Of a stretch of 64,000 nt of DNA, positions 41,647-52,163 are shown one piece after another. Both the position numbers and the translations under genes were made by a program. The stretch is from Leucaena leucocephala. Its lineage: Eukaryota > Streptophyta > Magnoliopsida > Fabales > Fabaceae. Below the pieces are notes generated by a model that saw only the letters and a list, made by a program, of their open reading frames with translations, was not told the origin of the DNA and made no database searches. Position 1 is the stretch's first letter. Every line of letters starts with the position of its first letter. The stretch lies in the NCBI GenBank assembly GCA_037074615.1, contig CM073518.1, positions 9,734,001 through 9,798,000 on the forward strand. The letters run 5' to 3'.

Positions 41647-44600
41647 CTAGGTACAATCATTAATTTGACTAATTCCCATTGACCTAACATGACGCTCATG
41701 CTTTGCCTGCACAAGCGGCTTTGTTAGAGGATCAGCAACATTATCTTCTCCTGCTACTTTGCATATTTTTATATCACCTCTATCGTTGATTTCTCTGATG
41801 AGATGAAATCGCCTGAGTATATGCTTGGTCCTTTGATGTGACCTAGGCTCTTTGGCCTGTGCAATAGCACCGCTATTGTCACAGAGCAAAGTTATTGGAT
41901 CTGAGATGGTAGGTATCACCCCTAGTTCTGTGATGAACTTCCTGATCCAAACGGCTTCCTTAGCTGCATCAGATGCTGCTATATACTCAGCTTCCGTTGC
42001 AGAATCTGCTACAGTGCCCTGCTTAGAGCTCTTCCAGCTTACTGCTCCATTATTGAGGAGGAATATGTATCCAGACTGCGATTTTTGGTCGTCCTGGTCA
42101 GTTTGGAAACTCGCATCTGTGTAACCAGTTACACAGAGCTCATCATCCAATCCACCATAGACCAAGAATAAGTCCTTAGTCCTTCTTAAGTACTTAAGGA
42201 TATTCTTGACAGCAGTCCAATGGCCCTCACCAGGGTCCTGTTGGTATCTGCTAGTCATACTTAAGGCAAACGAGACATCCGGTCGAGTACATAACATGGC
42301 GTACATGATAGATCCTATGGCCGAGGCATATGGAACCTTACTCATGCGACCTCGCTGATCAGATGTACTAGGACACAGATCTTTGCTGAGGTGAGTACCA
42401 TGAGACATGGGTATGAAACCCCTCTTTGATTCGTGCATACTGAACCTATGCAGTATTTTGTCTATGTATGTACTCTGACTGAGTCCTAGAAGTCTTTTAG
42501 ATCTATCTCTATAGATCCTGATTCCTAGGATGTAGGTGGCTTCACCCAAGTCTTTCATCGAGAAAGACTTTCCTAACCAAGACTTGACAATCTGCAAGGT
42601 AGGAATGTCATTCCCAATAAGTAGGATGTCATCGACATAGAGTACCAAAAACACAACTGTGCTCCCACTAACCTTCTTGTACACACAAGGTTCATCAATG
42701 TTTTGAAGAAATCCAAACTCTTTGATTACTTCATCAAAACGATGATTCCAACTCCGAGAGGCTTGCTTTAGTCCATAAATGGACTTTTGAAGCTTGCACA
42801 CTTTACCAGAGTCCTCGGAACGCACAAACCCTTCAGGTTGTGTCATGTACACATCCTCAAGGAGCTTTCCATTAAGGAAGGCTGTCTTGACGTCCATCTG
42901 CCATATTTCATAGTCATAATATGCTGCAATAGCAAAGAGGATTCTGATTGATTTGGCCATTGCTACTGGGGAAAAGGTCTCATCATAGTCCACACCATGA
43001 GTTTGAGTAAAACCTTTTGCAACCAGTCGTGCCTTGAAGACATTTACATTGCCATCCATGTCAGTTTTCTCTTTGAAAACCCACTTGCACCCGACGGTTT
43101 TTACACCTTCAGGCGGGTCGACTAAGGTCCAAACCTTATTGTCGTACATGGATTGCATCTCAGACTTCATGGCACTAAGCCATTTTTCGGAGTTTGGTCC
43201 CACTATAGCTTCTCGATAGGTAGTCGGCTCATTATGCTCAATGAGCAACACATCACGACTATCAGAAATCAGAAATCCATATCTCTGAGGCTGAAGTCGT
43301 GTCCTATTAGACTTTCGTGGACCTTGCATGACTTGAGGAGTCTCAACAACTTGTTGTGAGTCTTCTCTATTTTCCATCTGCAGTTCTGTGGTGTCTTGTA
43401 GCTCTCGAACTTCTTCGAGTTGTACCTTACTCCCACTGGTTCTTTTAGAGATAAATTCTCGTTCAAGAAAGATACCATTTCTGACAACAAACACTTTGTT
43501 ATCAGCAGGGTTGTAGACGTAATATCCCTTGGTTTCCTTAGGATATCCCACAAAAAGGCATTTTGAGGATTTGGGCGCTAATTTGTCTGAGGCTTGTTGC
43601 TTAACATAGACCTCGCATCCCCAAATCTTGAGGAAAGACAAACTAGGCGTCCTCCCAGTCCATATCTCATACGGAGTCTTTTCGATTGCCTTAGATGGAA
43701 CACGATTGAGTGTGAACGCAGCTGTCTCTAGGGCATAGCCCCAAAAGGAGGGCGGAAGATCTGTTCGACTCATCATGGATCGAACCATATCTAATAGTGT
43801 TCGATTTCTCCGTTCAGAAACGCCATTCCATTGTGGTGTCCCTGGAGGAGTCAATTGTGAGAGTGTCCCACAATTCCTAAGATGATCTATGAACTCTTGG
43901 CTCAAATATTCACCACCCCGATCAGATCGAAGGGCTTTAATTGTTTTGCCAAGCTGGTTTTGTACTTCATTTTGAAATATCTTGAACTTTTCAAAAGATT
44001 CAGATTTATGTTTCATTAGATAGATGTACCCATATCTGCTGAAATCATCTATGAATGTTATAAAGTACGAATAACCTCCTCTGGCATTTGTGTTCATCGG
44101 TCCACACACATCTGTATGTATGAGGCCCAATAAATCAGTGGCCCTCTCACTGTGCCCAGTGAAAGGTGACTTTGTCATCTTTCCTAACAAGCAAGACTCG
44201 CAAGTGTCATATGATTCAAAATCAAATGAGTTTAGAAATCCATCTTGATGGAGTTTGGAAATGCGTTTCTCATTTATGTGGCCCAGACGACAGTGCCAGA
44301 GGTATGTGGGATTCAAATCGTTTGGTTTGACCCTTTTGGCGGTTATGTTATAGATATTTCCATGATTGGGTTGTTCCAAATTTAATATGTAATGATCAAC
44401 ATGCAAATCACCATGAGCATATAAAACATCATTACGATAAATAGAACATCTACTATTCCCAGCAATGGAAGTGAAACCTTCCTTATCCAAATAAGAAAGT
44501 GAAACAATGTTACTACTTAAAGCAGGAACATAATAGCAATTGTTCAAAACTAACAAAAGCCCAGTGGGCAGAACTAATTCATAAGTGCCTACAGCTAACG

Positions 44601-45630
44601 CAGCAACCCTTGCTCTGTTTCCAACTCGTAGGTCAACTTCACCCCTTTTCAGCTTCCTACTGTCCTTTAGTCCCTGCACATTCGTACAAATGTGAGAACC
44701 ACATGCAGTATCTAATACCCATGAGGTGGAAGTAGAAAGATGAATGTCTATAACATAAATACCTGAAGCGATAGCCCCGCTATCCTTCTTGTTCTTTTTC
44801 AGATCTTCGAGGTAGAGTTTGCAATTCCTCTTCCAATGACCCGGTTCATTGCAGAAGAAGCAGACTCCTTCCTTCGGAGGCTTTGCCTTATTTGGTGCAG
44901 GCTTGGTTTCGGGCTTGCCTGACTCTTTGGTCTTACCTGATGAGCCATGACCCTTCCCCTTGCCTTTGCCTTTCTTTTTCGTACCCTTTCCTTTCTGAAC
45001 CATCAAAACACTACTGGGTTTCTTCTTAAGACTCGGCTCAGCAGTTTTAAGCATCCCATGCAGTTCAGAAATAGATTTCTCCATGTTGTTCATGTTGTAG
45101 TTCATAACAAACTGGTCATAACTTTCCGGGAGTGAGTTTAAGATCAAATCTGTAGCTAACTCCTGGCTCATGGGAAATCCAAGCCGTTCAAGGTGATCAA
45201 TGTACCCTTTCATCTTTAAGACATGAGCACTGACTGATGCACCTTCAGCCATCTTGCAGGAATGTAAGGCCTTAGTGGTCTCATACCTCTCTTGCCTTGC
45301 CTGTTGCTGGAACATTTCCTTGAGATGCACAATCATCTCATAAGCCTCCATGTGTTCCAGATCTCTTTGGAGCTCCGGAACCATGGTGGCTAGCATCAAG
45401 CATCCCACATCGACAGAGTCTTCCTTATGCTTCATATAAGCATCTCTCTGAGCTCTGGGAGCATTGGCGGCTGGCTCCTCAGGAATGGGTTGATCTAGGA
45501 CATGCGCCTTTCTTTCCTGCTTGAGAACAATTCTCAAGTTCCTAAACCAGTCAAGAAAGTTTGTCCCATTGAGTTTGTCCTTCTCAAGGACAGATCGCAG
45601 CGATAATGTAGCAGTATTACTAGTCGTCAT
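41647..45630 (-). CDS. Ty1/copia Gag-Pol polyprotein, intact
   Basis: One uninterrupted frame of 1,327 residues. Gag (about 1-250) starts MTTSNTATLSLRSVLEKDKL and has a Lys/Gly-rich segment before the CCHC knuckle CFFCNEPGHWKRNC (about 255). Protease: WVLDTACGSH (about 305), with DTA in place of the commoner DSG/DTG. Integrase: HHCC zinc region from WHCRLGH (about 444) to CESC; catalytic D in HTDVCGPM (about 508), D in RSDRGGEY (about 570) and E in NGVSERRN (about 605). Reverse transcriptase: WVFKEKTDMDGNV (about 850) and the YVDD box in VLYVDDILL (about 997). RNase H: TDASF (about 1173) and SATEAEYIA (about 1216). The order protease-integrase-RT-RNase H defines Ty1/copia. Gag and Pol share one frame, so their ratio must be set without a frameshift. 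Every catalytic residue I looked for is present. The stop is 4 bp from the polypurine tract. Confidence 0.97.
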   Translation of the reverse strand: MTTSNTATLSLRSVLEKDKLNGTNFLDWFRNLRIVLKQERKAHVLDQPIPEEPAANAPRAQRDAYMKHKEDSVDVGCLMLATMVPELQRDLEHMEAYEMIVHLKEMFQQQARQERYETTKALHSCKMAEGASVSAHVLKMKGYIDHLERLGFPMSQELATDLILNSLPESYDQFVMNYNMNNMEKSISELHGMLKTAEPSLKKKPSSVLMVQKGKGTKKKGKGKGKGHGSSGKTKESGKPETKPAPNKAKPPKEGVCFFCNEPGHWKRNCKLYLEDLKKNKKDSGAIASGIYVIDIHLSTSTSWVLDTACGSHICTNVQGLKDSRKLKRGEVDLRVGNRARVAALAVGTYELVLPTGLLLVLNNCYYVPALSSNIVSLSYLDKEGFTSIAGNSRCSIYRNDVLYAHGDLHVDHYILNLEQPNHGNIYNITAKRVKPNDLNPTYLWHCRLGHINEKRISKLHQDGFLNSFDFESYDTCESCLLGKMTKSPFTGHSERATDLLGLIHTDVCGPMNTNARGGYSYFITFIDDFSRYGYIYLMKHKSESFEKFKIFQNEVQNQLGKTIKALRSDRGGEYLSQEFIDHLRNCGTLSQLTPPGTPQWNGVSERRNRTLLDMVRSMMSRTDLPPSFWGYALETAAFTLNRVPSKAIEKTPYEIWTGRTPSLSFLKIWGCEVYVKQQASDKLAPKSSKCLFVGYPKETKGYYVYNPADNKVFVVRNGIFLEREFISKRTSGSKVQLEEVRELQDTTELQMENREDSQQVVETPQVMQGPRKSNRTRLQPQRYGFLISDSRDVLLIEHNEPTTYREAIVGPNSEKWLSAMKSEMQSMYDNKVWTLVDPPEGVKTVGCKWVFKEKTDMDGNVNVFKARLVAKGFTQTHGVDYDETFSPVAMAKSIRILFAIAAYYDYEIWQMDVKTAFLNGKLLEDVYMTQPEGFVRSEDSGKVCKLQKSIYGLKQASRSWNHRFDEVIKEFGFLQNIDEPCVYKKVSGSTVVFLVLYVDDILLIGNDIPTLQIVKSWLGKSFSMKDLGEATYILGIRIYRDRSKRLLGLSQSTYIDKILHRFSMHESKRGFIPMSHGTHLSKDLCPSTSDQRGRMSKVPYASAIGSIMYAMLCTRPDVSFALSMTSRYQQDPGEGHWTAVKNILKYLRRTKDLFLVYGGLDDELCVTGYTDASFQTDQDDQKSQSGYIFLLNNGAVSWKSSKQGTVADSATEAEYIAASDAAKEAVWIRKFITELGVIPTISDPITLLCDNSGAIAQAKEPRSHQRTKHILRRFHLIREINDRGDIKICKVAGEDNVADPLTKPLVQAKHERHVRSMGISQINDCT

Positions 45631-46497
45631 GATTCTACAATTAAAATATGCAATGTAATTAGTAATCTCCCACTAAATAAACAACCCTCAATGCAATAGT
45701 TAGTGGGCTAAGATCCATATTTGGCTCAAACTTAAGTCCGCTTTGGCAGGACGCTTAGATTAAGTTATTTAGGTAGGTAACACCTTTACCAATTACATCA
45801 AATGTAACTCTTAGATATTCATGGGATCCTATCATCATATGATCTGGCATGTTCTAATCCCATCTAATGCCTTGAGATCCAAAACCGTTTTGTTAATCTC
45901 AATTAAGTCAAACAATAATGAACCTATGAGAGTAGCACCATTACTCTTTGCTTATCTCCCCAAGATAACTCAAAAGCACCCACTTTGGTGGAGTCCACAA
46001 TTGAGCGATCAAGGTTTTGACAAGTGTTCATAAATTGACAGCATTATGACTTAAGATTTCTTTTAGAGGGCTTAATTAACTATCTGTTTTTATGAGGATG
46101 CATGTATCCCAGTTTGTAACTCATACAAGTAATATGCATGTGCTGATCTAATCATAAGATGCATAATTCAAACGTGATACAATATGGCTCACCTATCCTA
46201 AGTCCCCTCAAGCCAATGAGAGGAGCTCTCTAGTAAGAAAAGAGAAATTACATATAGAAACCTCTTTTAACATTCGAGGGGAGTGAGATGAGAGGAGAAG
46301 GTACATTGAGAGTATATAGAGGAAGGCACGACACGCAGGCCGTATTTTTAAAAATTACAACACTTGCAATCTAGAGCCATATTGTTCACCATACCCAAAC
46401 ATTCAAGAATCAATATTCAGATCTAATCGAAGGGCAAAAAACATTTACAAAGTAACATTTGTTACGGTTATGTTGCGCTACGAACAGGTAGCTACGG

Positions 46498-46571
46498 CGG
46501 TCCCGCTAGCCGGTTAGCGGGCGGCTGTCCCGCTAGCCGGTTAGCGGGCGGGGTCTCTGGGGCAGCGCCCC
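46498..46571 (-). repeat. GC-rich hairpins in the copia leader
   Basis: A 24-bp sequence containing CCCGCTAGCCGGTTAGCGGG occurs twice at 27-bp spacing (46501-46524, 46528-46551). Each copy folds as CCCGCTA/TAGCGGG with an inner CCGG. A third hairpin, GGGGC-AGC-GCCCC, follows at 46559-46571. They lie about 0.3 kb downstream of the primer-binding site in the transcribed leader, in an otherwise AT-rich element. Confidence 0.85.
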
Positions 46572-46597
46572 GGAAGAAATTTTTTTTTTGTTTTTGT

Positions 46598-46659
46598 TTC
46601 ATAAATAATCACGAATCTGAATTCGGTTTTCACAAATAATCACAAATTCGAATTCGGTT
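46598..46659. repeat. 31-bp tandem duplication in the copia leader
   Basis: CATAAATAATCACGAATCTG...TCGGTTTT and CACAAATAATCACAAATTCG...TCGGTTTT follow each other directly. Non-coding. Confidence 0.85.
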
Positions 46660-46856
46660 TTCTTAGACCCCATCTATGCGGATTGATCAAATCAAAAAGC
46701 ATCACCACCGATTTCAATTTCCTTTTAGATTCCTTTTATGTCATACACAACAAGGATTCCATATATGTCACACATACAACGCTTATTATATGATTGGCTA
46801 CTACTAACATATATCATATAAATCACAAATCAAGCCTAACTTAAACACAAAACAGC

Positions 46857-46871
46857 ATGGCTCTGATACCA
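46857..46871 (-). other. primer-binding site of the copia element
   Basis: On the minus strand TGGTATCAGAGCCAT starts one base inside the 5' LTR. TGGTATCAGAGC is complementary to the 3' end of plant initiator Met-tRNA, the usual primer for first-strand synthesis in plant copia elements. Confidence 0.95.
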
Positions 46872-46872
46872 C

Positions 46873-48867
46873 TGTAAGGAATTGTAAGACACGCAGCGGA
46901 AATAAACTTTAAAAATTTTCCATTCCTTGCCAGGATCTGCCGTATGTGTTTAAGTCAAGTGGAAAGAATCATTACCCTTAGTGTTGCTCAGCGAATTTCA
47001 CAGCTTCTCTACGTGGGTGGTGATCTCTTTCTGATCGCAAGAAATCGATGGAGTGTTCCTCAGCGACCTTCACAGATTCTCTCCGCGGACGGTGGTCTCT
47101 TTCCGATCACAAGAAGTCGACGCCTCAGGTCGGCTTCCTCTACTGGTATCCACACGAACAGCGTTCCAACCACGAACGACGTGCTAGCGTCTCCTGTCCC
47201 TCCAAGGCTTTCACAAGTCTCCGTCTCTATTTCGGCAGTTTCTTGTCTGCAAACCTTTTGCAGATTCCGTTCGGCCTTTTGTGTTCTGTGTTATTTTCAA
47301 ACGTAGCTCCTCCAATCAGATATAGAGGATGCTATGCGTTTTTCCACTTGACCTAATTGGATTTTGGAGTTAATCTTATATTAATTCCGAATTGATACAA
47401 TATCATATATTGTATAATTTTATAAGAAACTAATTAAATAAAATAATATTAAATCCGTCCCACAGATTTAATTACTTATTTATTTAACTTTAAATAAAGA
47501 TGAGACTGAGTTATATTTGATTTATTCCCATAAATCAAATTTGAGATATCCTATCAATTTAAATTTCGAATTTCAAACGTGATAGAGATTTAATTTATCC
47601 TTATAAATTAAATCTTATAAATATCTCTTATATGAGATATCCTATCAATTTGAATTTCGAATTTCAAACGTGATAGAGATTTAATTTATCCTTATAAATT
47701 AAATCTTATAAATATCTCTTATATGAGATATCCTATCAATTTGAATTTCGAATTTCAAACGTGATAGAGATTTAATTTATCCTTATAAATTAAATCTTAT
47801 AAATATCTCTTATATGAGATATCCTATCAATTTGAATTTCGAATTCAAACGTGATAGGGATTTAATTTATCCTTATAAATTAAATCTCATATATCTCATA
47901 TATATAATATATATATATATATACGAATTTATATATATACGAATATAAATAAATATATATACATTCACCTGGATCTTTCATTGAATCTGGACATGTCTTA
48001 GATTCAATGAATCTGGACATCATAGCTCGTGTTGGGCTATTTTGTGTGCGACCCTGTAGGCCCATATGAAGTTGGCAGTGGGCCATTTGCTATACTAGCC
48101 CACAAGTCGCAAGCGGTCTCTAGCAAGACATAACAACTACCCAAATCATATGAGGATCGATAAACGATGTAACCTTTTATACAACCATATCATGTCCCTT
48201 CTGTCACGCGATATTTTGGTCATGGATGAGGCATGGATAATGTCATCCTCCTATTCCCGACCGTTACTTTCTCGATCCCTGAGTAGTCTGACTATAGAAA
48301 TGGAACTACCTTTCCATTACAGTATGGCCATACATTTCTCAGACTCACTCATCGAGGGGCCCAGTAATATCTCTCCACGAATGTGAGGGACAAATTCCAT
48401 CTTGACCATTCACATTCCTCCGCATGAAAAACCACTAAGCCCGAACATAGTCTTTATGATCACTCGGTCAAAAGTGACTTTTGACTAGGTCAAAGCTGAG
48501 CGTTTTGTCATGTAGGAATCCATGATGATCTCAGGTCAAAGGGCATATTGACATGGTTTGTATATGAGAGAAGCTTATGACGTTACCCATGCAGTTCTCT
48601 CATAGCGGGTCGGTCCAACACCCTGTACTCTTACATGTGCTTATGACTTTGATTTATATCTCTATACATCTTCAAAGTCATACTGGTCTTATTTCATCTG
48701 TGCTCCCACATAGATGATCGACCAGGGACATTTAGGATAATATCATGAATTATCCAAGGATGGTCATCATAGTAAACATGCAAATAATATGATAACTCAA
48801 TTAATAAATTCATAAATCAATAATGTTCATAAGACAATGATTGGCCCCTAGGGCACGATTTCCAACA
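46873..48867 (-). repeat. 5' LTR of the copia element
   Basis: A copy of the left LTR. The one difference I noticed is T at 46885 against G at 39650. It contains the same 91-bp array (47543-47895) and the same TATA-like site (about 47314-47329, minus strand), so it would drive transcription of the element. Confidence 0.95.
47543..47895. repeat. 91-bp tandem array in the 5' LTR
   Basis: Same four-unit array as at 40308-40660, offset by exactly 7,235 bp, with no unit-number difference between the LTRs. Confidence 0.93.
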
Positions 48868-49613
48868 TATACACCTTTCCAGACACCGGCTCCTTTTTCC
48901 AGATACAGTGTCCTACTGTGTTCAGGCATCCCTGTGGGTTATAACAGTCATCTGACTGAAGTCATCCGATCGCATTCAGCCCCTTTAAAAATACCGATAA
49001 ATCTCCCTATCGGATCCCTGGAGGCCTCATACCCCGTCTGGATTTTCTAATTTGCGGATAACTTTTCCTACAGACCTCCTATCGGTATTCTGTCAGTTTC
49101 CCGACATCCGCCCCATAAAGGTGCATCATCCTGTAATTTCTTACTTATATCTGAAATATAAGGTATCCGGTATAAATTTTTATAACTTTCGGACCATCAA
49201 TCCATTTTCGGCTATCTGGAGTCTTCAAAAATTTCAGTATTAGGCTGGATTAACCAGCATCACTTGCCCTATCTTCTGATAAAATATGGGACTGAAATGC
49301 CACCGGTCAGTCCAAACCACTTCTGCCCTAATTTTCTTTAATTATACTTTAGCCCCAGGGAACTTTTCCTTCTTTGCACTTAAGTCCCTTTATTTGGCTA
49401 AAATTACACTTTAAGACCCCACATTTGTGTCTACCTTTCTTTTCTAACCTTAAACTTTCCATATTTGCATTTAAGTCCTTTCATTTCTTTTCTTTTGCAA
49501 TTTAATCATTTTCTTTACATAAAGGACCACATCTTTTTCCTGAAACAGAACTCGTATATTTCATTTAATCTGTACATGGAAATCAGTACAGAATTTAAGG
49601 ATATTACAATTTT

Positions 49614-49740
49614 GGCCCCGAGATCATCAAAGACAACATGATATACCTTCGTTTCATACACAAGGAGAGAGGCAAGTTGTAAATCATAAGGAGAACTGGC
49701 CAAGCACTGTGTGCTATTGAGATTACCATACGGATTGATT
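49614..49740 (-). pseudogene. CACTA copy C transposase, fragment beyond the gypsy LTR
   Basis: The minus strand reads NPYGNLNSTQCLASSPYD then LQLASLLVYETKVYHVVFDD, continuing the Transposase_21 segment that breaks off at 37529. Copy A has the same stretch at 9445-9565. It ends at about 49740, where unrelated AT-rich DNA begins, so the N-terminal half of the transposase is lost. Confidence 0.8.
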
Positions 49741-49789
49741 AAAGAGAGTTTTCTTTATTATTTAATTAAAGAAAATAATATACTCTTCC

Positions 49790-50044
49790 AGTCATTAATA
49801 TATGACTATTTAACTAATTTGATTAGATTAAGAAAGTTAATTAAGTTAGTTAACATGAGGTATTTTCTCAAAAATATTATAATCATCTTTCTTAACTCCT
49901 TCTCTTACTTGATTATTGTTGAGGGAGTGTCAATAAGAGTAATTTAAGAAAAGTTGTTAAATATAAAAAAAAGAAGTCTTATATTTAGGACCAAGATCAA
50001 TTCTCTAATTAGATCCTATATTAAAAATAGGAGGAGTATTGTAT
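49790..50044. repeat. dispersed AT-rich repeat, second copy
   Basis: Matches the tract at 31846-32017 (TTTAACTAATTTGATTAGATTA...TCTTACTTGATTATTGTTGAGG) and runs on to ...TAGGAGGAGTATTG, a Stowaway-like ending. Here it is not interrupted. Non-coding. Confidence 0.6.
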
Positions 50045-51067
50045 AATATTGTTTTAGTAACTTTGAGACTAGATATGAGGTATTTAGAGGATCAATTTTT
50101 AAAATATGCTATCAGTAACTCCCTTTTTAAGAGAGAAACTGCTCTAGAAAAACTCTCCTCCTCTCTTTAGTTTATTTACTATGTAACATAACCGAGTCCA
50201 GATACTCAATTTCATAGGGACAACTCATATATTTGCTTGAATTACGCCCAAAACCCTACAACAACTAAGGGTAACCTTCAACCATATCAACAAAAGATTA
50301 GATATGTTGATGGTTTTTTTTTTTCTAAGATCGTCAATAAAAAGAGTTAAAATACAAATATATTTGTAAAGTATTCCACATATGCATCTAAACAACTAAA
50401 AGCCCCATAAAAGGTTGAAGAATCAAAGATTAGATAGAAATTTTGGGCTTCAATTTGCTACATTAAAAAACCATAATTTTCGCTGAATGTGTAATTGGGG
50501 CCTTAACAAGCTTATTCAATGTGCATGCTTTCACAACCCATAAGGGCTAAAACTTGTGGTAAAGGATAAAAACCCATGAAGTTGGTGTAACAATAACATG
50601 GAAGAAGCATCATGGCATGTTGGGTCAAGCAACAACCTAGAACAAAAATCCAATAATTGTTTTAAGTCTTTTTGTACCAATTTGATTTAATACCCGTGGC
50701 TTATTCAATGTTTTTTCTATCTCTAGTGTTCTGTAAAATCTATTTTCTGCTATTTTTTGAGAGTTTCTTAGGCGTGATTCCAATTTTTTCTATGAGTTTT
50801 TTTTTCATATTATCTAGGTTGTAAATGCGTTTTGGGGGGCTTTGTAATGGTCTCTTATGATGAAGATGATCTAAGTATACTCTTTGTATGATGAGACTTT
50901 GAAACTTGACTCATCTTTAAGTTGGACTTATGTACCTAGATAGTGTTGGCTTTATCATATTTTTGTTTAAGCGTGGATTTGGTTCTTTCAACTAGTTTGA
51001 CTTTTTTTTAGAGTTTAAGTATAGATATCCTTGTATTTAAGACAATGGGCACTGTCAAACACTAAAG
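50045..51067. other. intergenic, no gene seen
   Basis: Neither strand gives a frame with protein features. The composition is ordinary for plant intergenic DNA. Confidence 0.45.
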
Positions 51068-51215
51068 CTATGTTTAGATAGAGAGAAAAGTTAAAGAAAA
51101 ATAAGGGAAGAATACTAAGAAGAAAAAAATTCCTAAAATAATAAAAAAGCTATTATGTATTAGAAATTTTTCCTCTTAATATTTTTTTTTTAATTTTCTT
51201 TCTATCTAAACAGAG
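51068..51215. mobile_element. 148-bp MITE, copy 2
   Basis: The ends are CTATGTTTAGATAGAGAG and, inward from the right, CTCTGTTTAGATAGAAAG. Exactly as long as the copy at 24243-24390, with a similar AT-rich interior. The target duplication is unclear. Confidence 0.7.
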
Positions 51216-51970
51216 GGTAAATCACACAAATCCCCTTCAACTGAATCACACAAATTAAGTAATATTAGTTAAATTATTAAATATGTGATAAAATTTATCT
51301 AATTTATCTTTATTATGTATGTGACTAAAAATAATAAAATTATTTTTTAAATATATTTTTATTATGTATCACTTCTCTCCACTCTCTCCTGTATTTATTG
51401 TTCTCTGTCCCCCTTTCTAGTATTTTGTAAGAGGGGTAAAATGAAAAAATTCATAAATAATTATGTTTACTTTTTATATTTCTAATATATTGCATTGGAG
51501 GGAGTAGTTTATTAGGCAATACAGGGCTAGGTCAACATACTAGGCCTAGTAGGATATTGAACAAGATGTTGTCCACTAGCGTGACCCAAGAATATGATAC
51601 CCAATTTATTATCATAAATACTTTTAAGATTTTAATCTTTAAATTTTATTTGAAATTTTAAATTAATTTCTTAACTTGATATTATATAAAAAAATATTCA
51701 TAATATAAAAAATATAACTCGAGTTTTCATTTAAAAATTAATTTTCAGATAAATATACTTTAATGAATGCAACTTTTTAAATTTATGAAATTATATTCTT
51801 TTTTATTTTTTAAATTTGTAATTGGTATATCATAAAAAAATTAATGCTTATATTTTTCTTAAGAATAATAGAGACAACAAAAGCCTAACGCCATAAAAGG
51901 TATTTCAAAAAATAATTATCTTTACTTAATTTCCAATTCCAATTTCTTCAAATATTTTAGATACGTGATA
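51216..51970. other. AT-rich intergenic, no gene seen
   Basis: A GGAGGGAGTAG wording near 51496 resembles a Stowaway-type end, but a partner end was not found. No coding frame. Confidence 0.4.
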
Positions 51971-52163
51971 CTACCTCTAATTTTAATTATAAAAATTAAA
52001 TAAATTATTTAATTATAATATATATTATATGATTTTTTTAAAATGAAGAATTTATAAATTAAATAAATTAATTTGATAAAAATATAAATATAAATATTTC
52101 ATAATATTTTATTTAATTTTTTTAATTTTTAAAAAATAATTGAATCTTATAATCAGGATGTAG
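51971..52163. mobile_element. MITE, probable Tc1/mariner (Stowaway-like) type, second copy
   Basis: The ends are CTACCTCTAATTTTAATTAT and, inward from the right, CTACATCCTGATTATAAGAT, flanked by TA. Related to the element at 25143-25367 (shared AATAAATTA..TTGATAAAAATATAAATA interior). Non-coding. Confidence 0.6.

Larger units (their letters stand above)
39638..48867 (-). mobile_element. full-length Ty1/copia retrotransposon, 9,230 bp
   Basis: Two 1,995-bp LTRs (39638-41632 and 46873-48867) flank a 5,240-bp internal region. The 5-bp target duplication TATAC is perfect (39633-39637 and 48868-48872). The element reads on the minus strand: 5' LTR at the right, primer-binding site, a leader of about 1.24 kb, one polyprotein frame, polypurine tract, 3' LTR at the left. 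I saw one difference between the LTRs (G at 39650, T at 46885), so the insertion is very recent. All parts needed for movement appear present. It is nested inside the gypsy-like LTR. Confidence 0.96.
37535..49608 (-). mobile_element. Ty3/gypsy-like solo LTR split by a nested copia element
   Basis: Read on the minus strand, it starts TGTAATATCCTTAAATTC (49608) and ends TAAGGATGTGACA (37535). The flanks are the perfect 5-bp repeat ATTTT (37530-37534 and 49609-49613), and the CACTA transposase resumes on each side. Without the copia insertion (9,230 bp plus a 5-bp duplication) it is about 2,839 bp. The TGTAATATCC...GATGTGACA ends are like those of Tekay-type chromovirus LTRs. A likely promoter on the minus strand has CTATAAATACCCCCC at about 38862-38877. 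No PBS, gag or pol belongs to it, so it is a solo LTR. An open frame of 104 codons at 38857-39171 lies inside but is not a known protein. Confidence 0.85.
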
